Source: an uncultured bacterium
GTDB lineage: Bacteria > Actinomycetota > Coriobacteriia > Coriobacteriales > Coriobacteriaceae
Length of the DNA: 64,000 nucleotides
Assembly: GCA_905216145.1 (NCBI GenBank)
Contig: CAJMST010000002.1
Coordinates: 62,001-126,000, forward strand
Direction: 5' to 3'
The notes under the pieces were generated by a model. That model was not told where the DNA came from and made no database searches. It was given only the letters and a program-made list of their open reading frames with translations. The translations under genes were made by a program, and so were the position numbers. Position 1 is the first letter of the stretch. The number at the start of each line of letters is the position of its first letter. Below are positions 34,423 through 43,436 of the stretch, one piece after another.

Positions 34423-36195
34423 ATGGCAGAACCTGAAAAGAAGGACTACGCTCGTCGCTGCGAAAGCCACGTCGAGGCCCTGCGTGCTGCAGTGCCGGGC
34501 GCTATCGAGAAGGTCGAATGGCAGTGCGAGGACCAGCTGACGATCACCGTCAAGCTGGACCGTCTGCCCGAGGCCGTCCACTACCTGTATTACGAGCGCT
34601 ACGGCTGGATTCCTGTGATTGTCGGCAACGACGAGCGCAGCCTGTGCGGCCGTTACGCCGTGTACTACGTCATCTCCATGGAGGGGGAGGACCCCGGCTG
34701 GGTTACCGTGCGTGCCGAGGTCGACCCCGCCAAGATGACGTTCCCGTCCGTGACGCCGTTCGTCCCCGCCTGCGTGTGGGGCGAGCGCGAGCTGCGCGAT
34801 ATGTTTGGCCTGATCCCCGAGGGTCTGCCCGATCGTCGCCGCCTGGTGCTGCCCGATGACTGGCCCAGCGGCCTGTACCCGCTGCGCAAGGACTCCATGG
34901 ACTACCGCTTCCGTCCCGCTCCCGCGAGCGACATGGAAAACTACGAGTTCTTGGCCGATACCAAGGGCAAGGAGACGACGCTCGTCCCCATGGGCCCGCT
35001 GCACATTACCTCCGACGAGCCCGGCCACTTCCGCCTGTTCGTTGAGGGCGAGACGATCGTCGACGCCGACTACCGTCTGTTCTACGTGCACCGCGGTATG
35101 GAGAAGGTCGCCGAGACGCGCCTGAACTATGACGCCGTGACGTTCCTCGCCGACCGCATCTGCGGCATCTGCGGCTGCGCCCACTCGGTGGCCTATGCCG
35201 AGGCCGTCGAGCGCGCCCAGGGCATTCATGTCCCGCCGCGCGCCCAGTACATCCGCGCCATCATGCTCGAGGTCGAGCGTCTGCACTCGCATCTGCTCAA
35301 CATTGGCCTGGCATCGCACTACACGGGCTTCGACTCCGGCTTCCAGCAGTTCTTCCGCGTCCGCGAGAAGTCCATGGACCTGGCCGAGAAGCTTTCCGGT
35401 CACCGCAAGACCTACGGCCTCAACGTGATCGGCGGCGTGCGTCGCGACATTTTGGCCGAGCAGAAGCTCTCCACGCTCACGACCATCCACCAGCTGCGCT
35501 CCGAGGTTCAGGAACTCGTCGACATGCTGCTCTCCACGCCCAACTTTATCGAGCGTACGAGCGGTATCGGCATTCTGGACCGCAAGATCGCTCGCGACTT
35601 CTCGCCGGTCGGCCCGCTCATGCGTGGCTCTGGCTATGCCCGCGACGTGCGCTTTGACCATCCCTTCGATGGCTACGCCGATCCGGATGTCCAAAAGATG
35701 CACGCCGCCACGGCAGACACCTGCGATGCCTTCGGCCGTACCGCCGTTCGCATCCAGGAGGTCTACGATTCGATCGACATGATCGAGACCATGCTCGAGA
35801 ACTGCCCGTCGGGCCCCATCCTCACTACGGATTGGGAGTACACCCCGCACAAGTACGCCATCGGCGCCACCGAGGCACCGCGCGGCGAGGACGTGCACTG
35901 GGCCATGCTCGGCAACAACCAGAAGTGCTACCGCTGGCGCGCCAAGGCCGCCACGTACAGCAACTGGCCGGTCCTGCGCTACATGTTCCGCGGCAACACC
36001 GTGGGCGACGCGGCGCTGATCGTCGGCTCGCTCGACCCGTGCTACTCCTGCACCGACCGCGTGACGGTGACCGATGTCGCCGCCAAGCGCGACCACGTGC
36101 TCGACAAGGAGCAGTTCGAGAACGTCTGGCGCGACAAGTCGCCGCTCGCGGGCGAGGGCACCATGGCCGCTCCGCTCGATGAGGAGGCGCTCTAA
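34423..36195 (+). CDS. hyfG: [NiFe] hydrogenase large subunit (NuoC-NuoD fusion type)
   Basis: The 590-residue protein fuses an N-terminal ~170-residue NuoC-like domain (WGERELRDMFGLIPEG) to the group-4 [NiFe] large subunit. The NiFe ligands are in DRICGICGCAHSVAYAE and the C-terminal DPCYSCTDR. By analogy to HycE, maturation protease HycI should cut after the Arg of DPCYSCTDR (about residue 546), removing some 44 residues; hycI is encoded nearby. It reduces protons to H2 with electrons from FdhF. Confidence 0.95.
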   Translation: MAEPEKKDYARRCESHVEALRAAVPGAIEKVEWQCEDQLTITVKLDRLPEAVHYLYYERYGWIPVIVGNDERSLCGRYAVYYVISMEGEDPGWVTVRAEVDPAKMTFPSVTPFVPACVWGERELRDMFGLIPEGLPDRRRLVLPDDWPSGLYPLRKDSMDYRFRPAPASDMENYEFLADTKGKETTLVPMGPLHITSDEPGHFRLFVEGETIVDADYRLFYVHRGMEKVAETRLNYDAVTFLADRICGICGCAHSVAYAEAVERAQGIHVPPRAQYIRAIMLEVERLHSHLLNIGLASHYTGFDSGFQQFFRVREKSMDLAEKLSGHRKTYGLNVIGGVRRDILAEQKLSTLTTIHQLRSEVQELVDMLLSTPNFIERTSGIGILDRKIARDFSPVGPLMRGSGYARDVRFDHPFDGYADPDVQKMHAATADTCDAFGRTAVRIQEVYDSIDMIETMLENCPSGPILTTDWEYTPHKYAIGATEAPRGEDVHWAMLGNNQKCYRWRAKAATYSNWPVLRYMFRGNTVGDAALIVGSLDPCYSCTDRVTVTDVAAKRDHVLDKEQFENVWRDKSPLAGEGTMAAPLDEEAL

Positions 36196-36196
36196 T

Positions 36197-36913
36197 ATGC
36201 TGAAGCTTTGGAAGGTTAACGCCAAGGCCGGCGACGCGACGGTCAAGTACCCGTTTGCGCCGTTCCCCACCAACAAGGACATGCGCGGTAAGCCCGAGCA
36301 CAATGCCGAGCTCTGCATCGCCTGCGGTGCCTGCGGCGTGGCGTGCCCGGCCGATGCCATTCGCATGGACACCGACCTTGCGGCCGATACCATTACCTGG
36401 TCGATCGACTACGGCCGCTGCATCTTCTGCGGTCGCTGTGAGGAAGCCTGCCCCATGGAGGCCATCAAGCTTACCGAGGAGTTTGAGCTGGCCGTCATGA
36501 GCAAGGACGACCTCACCAGCAAGAGCGTCTATACGCTCGAGCACTGCTCGCGTTGCGGCAAGCCGTTTGCCCCGCACAAGGAGATCGACTACGCCAAGCG
36601 CCTGCTGCAAAAGGCCGGCGGCATGGAGGCCGAGCAGGCCGCCCGTACCGTCGGTATGTGCCAGGAGTGCAAGCGCGAGCTCGACGCCCTGCGCGCCGCC
36701 TCGGCCGTAAAGACCGGCAACGCGCACGGCATGGCTGCCAACGAGACGCTTGCGTCCGGTGAGCCCCAGGGCCCCGGCATGGAGTATCTGGGCGGCCACG
36801 GCGTGAACCCGGAGTATATCGACCGCGAGCTCAACCCCGATGCGCCCGAGATTCCCGCCGGTCCGGCACCGGTCGAGGGCATCATCATGGATTTTGAAAC
36901 GAAGGAGGAGTAA
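36197..36913 (+). CDS. hyfH: Hydrogenase-4 Fe-S subunit H (NuoI-like)
   Basis: The 238-residue protein has two [4Fe-4S] motifs, CIACGACGVACPADAI and CIFCGRCEEACPMEAI, then two CxxC pairs as in HycF (HCSRCGKPFAPHKEIDYA and GMCQECKREL). It passes electrons to HyfI. It is about 55 residues longer than E. coli HyfH because of a C-terminal extension rich in Gly, Pro and Glu. GAGGAGG precedes the ATG. Confidence 0.93.
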   Translation: MLKLWKVNAKAGDATVKYPFAPFPTNKDMRGKPEHNAELCIACGACGVACPADAIRMDTDLAADTITWSIDYGRCIFCGRCEEACPMEAIKLTEEFELAVMSKDDLTSKSVYTLEHCSRCGKPFAPHKEIDYAKRLLQKAGGMEAEQAARTVGMCQECKRELDALRAASAVKTGNAHGMAANETLASGEPQGPGMEYLGGHGVNPEYIDRELNPDAPEIPAGPAPVEGIIMDFETKEE

Positions 36914-36915
36914 CC

Positions 36916-37698
36916 ATGGCCGAACCCACGCTTTTGCCCGAGCGGCTCCAGTACCGCCCGACCAAGATCGAGCTCGACGAGAGCATCGAGAAGGCCAAGG
37001 CGACCCTTCTTAAGAAGATCAAACGCTCGGTGTACGTCTACCGTGTCGACTGCGGCGGCTGCAACGGCTGCGAGATCGAGATCTTCGGTTCCATCACGCC
37101 CGTCTTCGACGTCGAGCGCTTTGGCATCAAGGTCGTGCCCTCGCCCCGTCACGCCGATGTGCTGCTGTACACCGGCGCCGTGACGCGTGCCATGCGCATG
37201 CCGGCCCTGCGCGCCTTTGAGGCCGCACCCGATCCCAAGATTGTGGTGTCCTATGGCGCGTGCGGCTGCACCGGCGGCATCTTCTACGATAACTACTGCG
37301 TCTGGGGCGGCACGGACAAGATCTTGCCGGTCGATGTCTACATCCCCGGCTGCCCGCCCAGCCCCGCGCAGACCATCTACGGCTTTGCCATGGCGCTCGG
37401 TCTGCTGGACCAAAAGCTCCATGCCGAGACCACGGTGGAGGCCGCCGGCGAGCAGGCCGATATCCTGCACCCCGGTGTGCCGTACAAGCTGCGCGTTGCC
37501 ATCGAGCGCGAAGCTCGCGCCATGAGCGGCTACCGTTACGGCCGCGACCTGGCCAACGAGTTTATGGATACGCTTGAGAGCGCGCCCAAGGGCGATATCC
37601 GCGGTGCCATGGCGCTGCTCATCGACAAGCAGGACGATCCGCGCCGCGTCGAGGTGTACTCGGCGCTGCAGGATCTGGTGCTGGCCGGAGGTCGCTAG
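36916..37698 (+). CDS. hyfI: [NiFe] hydrogenase small subunit (NuoB-like)
   Basis: The 260-residue protein holds the proximal [4Fe-4S] cluster: VDCGGCNGCEIEIFGSI, SYGACGCTGGIFYDNY and YIPGCPPSPAQTIYGF. It is the group-4 small subunit next to the NiFe site. E. coli HyfI is 252 residues. A GAAGGAGG site precedes it, 2 nt after hyfH. Confidence 0.95.
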   Translation: MAEPTLLPERLQYRPTKIELDESIEKAKATLLKKIKRSVYVYRVDCGGCNGCEIEIFGSITPVFDVERFGIKVVPSPRHADVLLYTGAVTRAMRMPALRAFEAAPDPKIVVSYGACGCTGGIFYDNYCVWGGTDKILPVDVYIPGCPPSPAQTIYGFAMALGLLDQKLHAETTVEAAGEQADILHPGVPYKLRVAIEREARAMSGYRYGRDLANEFMDTLESAPKGDIRGAMALLIDKQDDPRRVEVYSALQDLVLAGGR

Positions 37699-38280
37699 AT
37701 GGAGCTCACGGACCGCTCTGGTTACTTTGCGGGCCCCGGTATGCTCGGCGGCTCCTTTGGCGATGCCTCGCGCGCAAGCGACGAGGCCGCCGAGGGCGTC
37801 GCCGACCCCTGCCTGGGCCATGCGCCCGACCAGGTGGTCTTTTACGAGCTCACGCGTAAGTTTGTGGAGACCGAGGAAGACGTTCCCCAGGAGGCCTGCG
37901 ACGTGCTGTACTACACGCTCGCCGTGGGCCACCACACCGGCGTGCTCGATTGCTTTGAGCCGCGCCTGTCGGTGCCGGTGGATGTGTTCTATACGCTTAT
38001 CGACGCGTTGCCGGAGGGGGAGGCCAAGACCAAGTTCGAGGCCATCCGCTCCTTTGGCGAGTGCCAGCTCGACAAGGCGGCGGTGCCGTCGCTGCTCGAG
38101 GCCTGTGATGCGCTGCTCGACGAGCGCGGTTTTCGCGGTTCTGCCAAGGCCGGCATCTCGGTGTTCGATGACGACTTTGGCCTGCATGCCCAGCAGGTCG
38201 CGTTCTTAATGAAATTTCACGATTTGGTGGAGCGCGTGCGCGATGTGTCGGGCGTGTATCTGACGGGAAGGTTGCAGTAA
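37699..38280 (+). CDS. hycH: Formate hydrogenlyase maturation protein (HycH family)
   Basis: The 193-residue cytoplasmic protein matches HycH/HyfJ in its central part (VVFYELTRKFVET, ACDVLYYTLAVGHHTGVLDCF) and is about 55 residues longer than E. coli HycH. The family is needed to assemble the hydrogenase large subunit; the mechanism is unknown. It starts right after hyfI and its stop overlaps the hycI start (TAATG). Confidence 0.87.
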   Translation: MELTDRSGYFAGPGMLGGSFGDASRASDEAAEGVADPCLGHAPDQVVFYELTRKFVETEEDVPQEACDVLYYTLAVGHHTGVLDCFEPRLSVPVDVFYTLIDALPEGEAKTKFEAIRSFGECQLDKAAVPSLLEACDALLDERGFRGSAKAGISVFDDDFGLHAQQVAFLMKFHDLVERVRDVSGVYLTGRLQ

Positions 38281-38783
38281 TGGGTCACGTTGTGGATGGA
38301 CGTGTGAACGGCGCCCCGTTTGCGGGTATCGTGCTCACGGCGGGAAGCGTGCTGCGTGCCGACGATGCCGCCGGCCCCGTGCTCTCCAAAAAGATGGAGG
38401 ACGCACCCATCGCCGGTTGGTACACCATCGACGGAGGCCAAACGCCCGAGGACGACATCATCGAGGTCAAGCGCGAGCGTCCGCCGCGTTTGGTTTTGGT
38501 CGATGCCGCCGACATGGCGCTGCCCGTCGGGTCTATCCGCCTGCTCGATAAGCGCGATGTGGCCCGCAAGTCGATGTTCACCACGCATTCGCTCCCTTTG
38601 TCGATTCTGATCGAGGAAATCGAGCAATCGTGCGAAGATATCGTCTTCGTTGGGATTCAGCCGGGCGATACGGAGTTTTACAACCCCATGTCCCCGGAGG
38701 TCTTTGACGCCGTCGACGCCGTGTACGACGCCGTGGCCGCCAACGACTTTTCCAACTTTGTCCGCTTGGGGCAAGAGCAATAG
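38280..38783 (+). CDS. hycI: Hydrogenase 3/4 maturation endopeptidase
   Basis: The 167-residue protein matches E. coli HycI along its whole length (AGSVLRADDAAGPVL, IDGGQTPEDDI, RLVLVDAADMALPVGSIR, TTHSLPLSILIEEI, VFVGIQPG). It should remove the C-terminal tail of HyfG after nickel insertion. The first motif is unusual: family members have GN-x-x-x-x-DDGxG, and here GS and DDAAG replace GN and DDGxG, though both metal-binding Asp and His regions remain. It overlaps hycH by 1 nt. Confidence 0.92.
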   Translation: MGHVVDGRVNGAPFAGIVLTAGSVLRADDAAGPVLSKKMEDAPIAGWYTIDGGQTPEDDIIEVKRERPPRLVLVDAADMALPVGSIRLLDKRDVARKSMFTTHSLPLSILIEEIEQSCEDIVFVGIQPGDTEFYNPMSPEVFDAVDAVYDAVAANDFSNFVRLGQEQ

Positions 38784-38822
38784 GAGCGCTTGTCCCTGCT
38801 GATTAGGAAAGAAGTGATTGAC

Positions 38823-39662
38823 ATGGCAGATTCCAAGGTGGAGTACCCCGCTCCCGATTGCCTGGCGCCCGCCGCGATCGAGGCCAAGACCGAGGCCGCC
38901 GGCGTGACCAAGGCCAACCTGCCGGTCGCAAAGGCCTTTCTGTTGGCAATGTTCGCCGGTGCGTTCATTGCCTTCGGCGGCCTGTTCTTTACCGTGTTCT
39001 TGAGCGATAGCACGCTGGGCTGGGGCGCTCAGCGTGTCGTGGGCGGCCTGTGCTTTTGCTTGGGCCTGGTGCTGGTGCTGGTGTGCGGCGCCGAGCTGTT
39101 TACCGGTAATTCGCTTATGGTCTGCGCGCTCAAGAGTAAAAAGATCACCCTGGTCCAGATGCTCAAGGCCTGGGTCGTCGTGTGGGTCGGCAATTTTGTC
39201 GGTGCCCTGTTCATCGTCTTTTTGGTGTACATGGCCGGCATTTACAAGCTCAACGGCGAGGCGGTCGCCAATTCCATGGTGAGCGTCGCCGCTGGCAAGG
39301 TGACGGTCGACTGGGTGACGATCTTCTTCCGTGGCATCCTGTGCAACATCTTTGTGTGCCTGGCCGTGTGGATCGGTACCGCCGGCAAGACCGTGGTCGA
39401 TAAGGTTGTGGGCATTCTTCTGCCCATCGCCGCCTTTGTGGCCTGCGGTTTTGAGCACTGTGTTGCCAATATGTACTTTTTGCCCATGGGTGCCGTGATG
39501 CATGCATGCGGTTATGGTGCCGACGTCGCCGGCGCCGATGCGCTCAACGCTGCGGGCATTGCGTTTAACTTGTCCGCCGCCACGCTGGGCAACATCGTGG
39601 GCGGCGCGGTTCTGATCGCGCTCGGCTACTGGTTTATCTACGCTAAGAAGTCCGAGGCGTAA
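38823..39662 (+). CDS. focA: Formate/nitrite channel (FocA/FNT family)
   Basis: The 279-residue protein has six hydrophobic segments with FNT features (FAGAFIAFGGLFFTVF, GLVLVLVCGAELFTGNSLM, NFVGALFIVF, GILCNIFVCLAVW, GFEHCVANMYFLP). It should move formate into the cell for FdhF or release excess formate. The ATG at 38823 is used; an in-frame TTG at 38790 follows GGAG closely, so an 11-residue longer form is possible. A terminator ends the locus. Confidence 0.92.
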   Translation: MADSKVEYPAPDCLAPAAIEAKTEAAGVTKANLPVAKAFLLAMFAGAFIAFGGLFFTVFLSDSTLGWGAQRVVGGLCFCLGLVLVLVCGAELFTGNSLMVCALKSKKITLVQMLKAWVVVWVGNFVGALFIVFLVYMAGIYKLNGEAVANSMVSVAAGKVTVDWVTIFFRGILCNIFVCLAVWIGTAGKTVVDKVVGILLPIAAFVACGFEHCVANMYFLPMGAVMHACGYGADVAGADALNAAGIAFNLSAATLGNIVGGAVLIALGYWFIYAKKSEA

Positions 39663-39684
39663 GGTACCGTCTGTTTGACGTTGG

Positions 39685-39720
39685 GCCTCCCGCGGGGCGT
39701 TGCCGTGCGGGAGGCTTTTT
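39685..39720 (+). terminator. Terminator at the end of the formate hydrogenlyase locus
   Basis: GCCTCCCGC (39685-39693) pairs with GCGGGAGGC (39707-39715), followed by five T residues. Confidence 0.92.
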
Positions 39721-39784
39721 GGGTCTGGGGCTCGTTGCCGGGCTTTTGGCCTGTTGTGTTTGGCTGATGAAAGGGGTAATCGAG

Positions 39785-41902
39785 ATGGCATCTGCTGTGA
39801 AGCGTGATGGTCGCTCCGTAGTGACGACATGCGGGGGATGCTATGCCGATTGCGCCTTTGCGGCCCATGTTGAGGATGGGCGTGTGGTGGCCGAGTTGCC
39901 GGTGCCGGGGCATCCGTGCGCGGCGCGTGCCCTGTGTGCCCGCGGACGGCATCGCCTGGCAATGCCGTTTGACGAGCGCGACCGCATTGTGCACCCCATG
40001 CGACGCCGCCAGGATGGCTCGAGGTTCGATGTGATTTCGTGGGACGAGGCGTTCGCGCAGATTGCCGAGCGTCTTTTGGGCATTGTTGACGAGCGCGGGC
40101 CTCGTGCGCTGGGTATGACGCTCGGCGTGCCCTCGTTCGACCGCTACTGGGCGTATCGTTTTATGCATGCGCTTGGTTCGCCCAACGTGTATGGTGCCGA
40201 CGGTGCCTGCGAGGTAAGCCGACTTACCGGTTGGGAGCACAGCTTGGGCTATAGTCCCGCCTCCGACCTTGCGCACACCGATTGCATCATGTATCTGGGG
40301 CGTTCGCTGGTGGACTCGTCTTCGATGGGGGCAGTCGACGCCTTGAATGACGCACGCCGGCGCGGGGCGAAAATCATTGTCGTGGACCCGCGGCGCAGTG
40401 GCTCGTCTGCGCTTGCCGACCGCTGGCTGCGCGTACGCCCGGGCTGCGACTTGGCGCTGCTGTTGGGTATTGCCCATGTCTTGATTGCCGAGGACCTGTA
40501 TGACCACGAGTTCGTGACCCGCTATACCACGGGTTTTGACGAGCTGGCACAGACGGCCAGTGCTTGGACGCCCGAGTGGGCTGAGTCGATGTGCGACGTG
40601 CCGGCCGCAGAGATCGCCGCCACGGCGCGCGATCTAGCTGCCGCGGCGCCTGCTGCGGTGGTGGACGCCGGCTTTCATGGCGGCATTGGCATCGCGTATG
40701 CCAACAGCACCCAGACCGCGCGCGCGATTTGTCTGGTCGATGTGCTGCTGGGCTGCATCGGACACGCAGGCGGCGCGCTCAATCCACCTACACCGCTTGT
40801 GCTGGGCGACCTTGATCCCGCACGTTTTGCGACGCCGCCGGTGTCGCGCATATCCAAGCTGGGGTCCGAGCGCTATCCACTGGTCGATCCGGTGCGCGGC
40901 CTGTGCACGACCATCGGTCAGTCGATTCTGGCCGGGGACCTGCGCGGGCTGATCGTTTACGCCAGCAATCCCGGCGCGGGCTATGGCAACGCCGGGGCGT
41001 GGTTATCGATTCTGGAACAGCTCGACTTGCTCGTGACGATTGATATTCGCTGGTCCGAGACGGCGCGTGCTTCTGATTTCGTGCTGCCCGACGTGACGTA
41101 TCTGGAGGCTGACCGCGGCGTGGGAACGGTGACAGGCGCCAACGATGCGCGCGTGTTCTACCGCAACGCCGTGCTGTCCATTTTGCATGACGACACGAGA
41201 CCGGGGCGGGAGATCTTTGCCGGGTTGGCTGTGGCCTGCGGCGTTGGCGATTGCTTCGACTTTACGTCCGACGACCTGGCGGCTGCCCAGGTGGCGCCTT
41301 TTGGGATCGATCTGGACGAGCTCAAGGAGCGCGGCTGGGCCGATACGGGCGTGGCGCTGCCGTCGCGCACGGGAGAGCCGGTGATTCCGCTTGCCGGCGG
41401 CAAAATTGCGCTGGCAAGCGACGTATGGGAACGAGTCGGCATGGGTCGTGTGCCCAACTGGATTGCGCCCATGGTGGAGCCCGGCCCGGGGATGTTTCGC
41501 CTCATTAGTGGCAACCGTCCCTTTGAGTCGCACACCTCGCGCAGGCTTGCGGCTCAAGGTGCCGCCGAGGCTGGATCGGACCTGGATGCCGTGCAGATGA
41601 ATGCCGATGCCGCCGCTCGCATGGGTATTGCCGACGGCGAGATCGTCGAACTCGTGAGCGATATGGGCCGCGACCGCGTGCGCGTGGAGACGACGCCGTA
41701 TCTGCATCCGGCGTGCATCTTTACGTCGGCCGCCCCCGGCGGGCGTTCGTTTGGCGCCGATGCCGGTGGCGCTCAAGCCTTGGGCGTGGGCCCGCTCGAC
41801 CATACGCCGCTGCGCTGGGACCCGTTGACGGGTGCCGCGCTCACCCAGGAAAACGCCGTTCGTGTGGAAAAGATCGCGGCGCGCGAGGATAATAGCGATT
41901 GA
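39785..41902 (+). CDS. Orphan molybdopterin oxidoreductase (DMSO reductase superfamily)
   Basis: The 705-residue protein has an N-terminal [4Fe-4S] motif (CGGCYADCAFAAHVE with a later Cys), MGD-binding regions, and a C-terminal domain (LISGNRPFESHTSRR). The Mo ligand is probably Cys142 in YGADGACEVSRLTG, in place of Sec or Ser. Relatives include polysulfide, thiosulfate and formate enzymes; the substrate is unknown. No Fe-S or membrane partner adjoins it and no signal peptide is visible, so it may be cytoplasmic. GAAAGGGG precedes the ATG at 39785. It stands between focA and selA. Confidence 0.85.
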   Translation: MASAVKRDGRSVVTTCGGCYADCAFAAHVEDGRVVAELPVPGHPCAARALCARGRHRLAMPFDERDRIVHPMRRRQDGSRFDVISWDEAFAQIAERLLGIVDERGPRALGMTLGVPSFDRYWAYRFMHALGSPNVYGADGACEVSRLTGWEHSLGYSPASDLAHTDCIMYLGRSLVDSSSMGAVDALNDARRRGAKIIVVDPRRSGSSALADRWLRVRPGCDLALLLGIAHVLIAEDLYDHEFVTRYTTGFDELAQTASAWTPEWAESMCDVPAAEIAATARDLAAAAPAAVVDAGFHGGIGIAYANSTQTARAICLVDVLLGCIGHAGGALNPPTPLVLGDLDPARFATPPVSRISKLGSERYPLVDPVRGLCTTIGQSILAGDLRGLIVYASNPGAGYGNAGAWLSILEQLDLLVTIDIRWSETARASDFVLPDVTYLEADRGVGTVTGANDARVFYRNAVLSILHDDTRPGREIFAGLAVACGVGDCFDFTSDDLAAAQVAPFGIDLDELKERGWADTGVALPSRTGEPVIPLAGGKIALASDVWERVGMGRVPNWIAPMVEPGPGMFRLISGNRPFESHTSRRLAAQGAAEAGSDLDAVQMNADAAARMGIADGEIVELVSDMGRDRVRVETTPYLHPACIFTSAAPGGRSFGADAGGAQALGVGPLDHTPLRWDPLTGAALTQENAVRVEKIAAREDNSD

Positions 41903-41978
41903 TTGACTCAGCCGATCGAATTGGCTGATAGTTTGACGTTCGAATGATTGATTCACCTTTGGTTTTGAAAGGCCGCAC

Positions 41979-43436
41979 ATGAGCGATAGCCAGAACATGT
42001 CCGATGAGGTACGCGCCCGCCTTCGCGCTATTCCTTCCGTCAACGAGCTGCTCGCAGAGTGGCCGGTTGTGAAGGCGGCGGGGGAGACCTGCGACGCGGT
42101 GGTGCATGCCGCCGTCACGGCCGAGCTCGATGAGGAGCGCGCCGCGATTCGTGCCGGCGCCGCCCCGCGTTCCAAGCGCGAACTGGCCTCGGCCATTGAG
42201 TGGCGTGCGCATCGCTCCGCGCTGCCGAGCCTGCGTCCCGCCGTCAACGCCACGGGTGTGGTTATCCATACCAACCTTGGTCGAGCCCCGCTCGCGGAGT
42301 CGGCCGCCAAGGCCGTGGCCGAGGTCGCGCGCGGCTACAGCACGCTCGAGTACAGCGTGGACACCTGCTCGCGCGGGTCGCGCAAGGAGCATGCCGCGCA
42401 GCTCATCCGCTCGCTTACCGGTGCCGAGGACGCGCTGGTCGTCAACAATAACGCGGCCGCGGTGCTGCTAGTGCTTGCCACCCATGCCGCGGGCAAAGAG
42501 GTTATCGTCAGCCGCGGTGAGCTCGTCGAGATCGGTGGCAGCTTTCGTATTCCCGACGTCATGGCGGCCTCGGGCGCCAAACTCGTCGAGGTCGGCGCCA
42601 CCAACCGCACGCATCTGGGCGACTACGAGCGCGCCATCACGCCCGATACGGCCATGATCCTCAAGGTCCATCCTTCCAACTATCGCATCGAGGGCTTTCA
42701 CGAGGAAGTGGGCTCTCGGGAGCTTGCCGCCCTGGCCCACAAGCATGGTCTGCTGTTCTACGAGGACCAGGGTTCGGGCGCGCTTTTGCCCGATGACATC
42801 CTGGTGCGCGGCGGTGAGGAGCCCACGCCGGCTTCGGTCGCGGCAGGGCTCGATCTGGTGTCGTGCTCGGGCGATAAACTGCTCGGTGCAGCACAGGCGG
42901 GCATTATCATGGGCCGTCGCGATCTGGTCCAGGCCTGCGGCGCACATCCGCTCATGCGCGCTCTGCGTCCGGGCAAACTGGCTCTGTCGGCGCTCGAGGC
43001 CACGCTGCGTATCTACATGGATGGCGCCGATGTTGCCCATCGCGATATTCCGGTGCTCAGCATGCTTACGCTGCCGCAGGCTCATTTGGAGCGACGTGCC
43101 CGTAAGCTGCGCGATCGTATGGTCGCCGGGCTCGAAAAGGCCGGTTGCCCGTGCGTCGTTCAGGTGGAGATCGTCGAGGAATCGTCGACTCCCGGCGGCG
43201 GCTCGCTGCCTACCGTCGAGCTGCCCACCATGTGCGTTGCCGTGCGTCTTGTTGACGCGCGCCTGACGGTCGATGCGCTCAAGCGCTCGCTTGTCCAGGA
43301 CTTCGACACGCCGGTCGTCACGCGAACCTCGCACGATCGCATTTTGTTTGACGTCCGTACGCTCGTGGGTGACCGTGATATCGAGACGGCGGCGTCGACG
43401 CTTGCCGCATGCGTTAAGAAGGCGATTGCTCGATGA
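41979..43436 (+). CDS. selA: L-seryl-tRNA(Sec) selenium transferase
   Basis: The 485-residue PLP enzyme converts Ser-tRNA-Sec to Sec-tRNA-Sec with selenophosphate. SelA motifs are NATGVVIHTNLGRAPL, YSTLEYSVDTCSRGSRKEHA, VNNNAAAVLLVL and the PLP lysine in LVSCSGDKLLGAAQAG. GAAAGG precedes the ATG. The stop overlaps the selB start (ATGA). Confidence 0.97.
   Translation: MSDSQNMSDEVRARLRAIPSVNELLAEWPVVKAAGETCDAVVHAAVTAELDEERAAIRAGAAPRSKRELASAIEWRAHRSALPSLRPAVNATGVVIHTNLGRAPLAESAAKAVAEVARGYSTLEYSVDTCSRGSRKEHAAQLIRSLTGAEDALVVNNNAAAVLLVLATHAAGKEVIVSRGELVEIGGSFRIPDVMAASGAKLVEVGATNRTHLGDYERAITPDTAMILKVHPSNYRIEGFHEEVGSRELAALAHKHGLLFYEDQGSGALLPDDILVRGGEEPTPASVAAGLDLVSCSGDKLLGAAQAGIIMGRRDLVQACGAHPLMRALRPGKLALSALEATLRIYMDGADVAHRDIPVLSMLTLPQAHLERRARKLRDRMVAGLEKAGCPCVVQVEIVEESSTPGGGSLPTVELPTMCVAVRLVDARLTVDALKRSLVQDFDTPVVTRTSHDRILFDVRTLVGDRDIETAASTLAACVKKAIAR

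Noticed and set aside
34384..36393. 669-codon antisense frame over hyfG
   Set aside because: Same shadow effect; the plus-strand frame carries the NiFe ligands.
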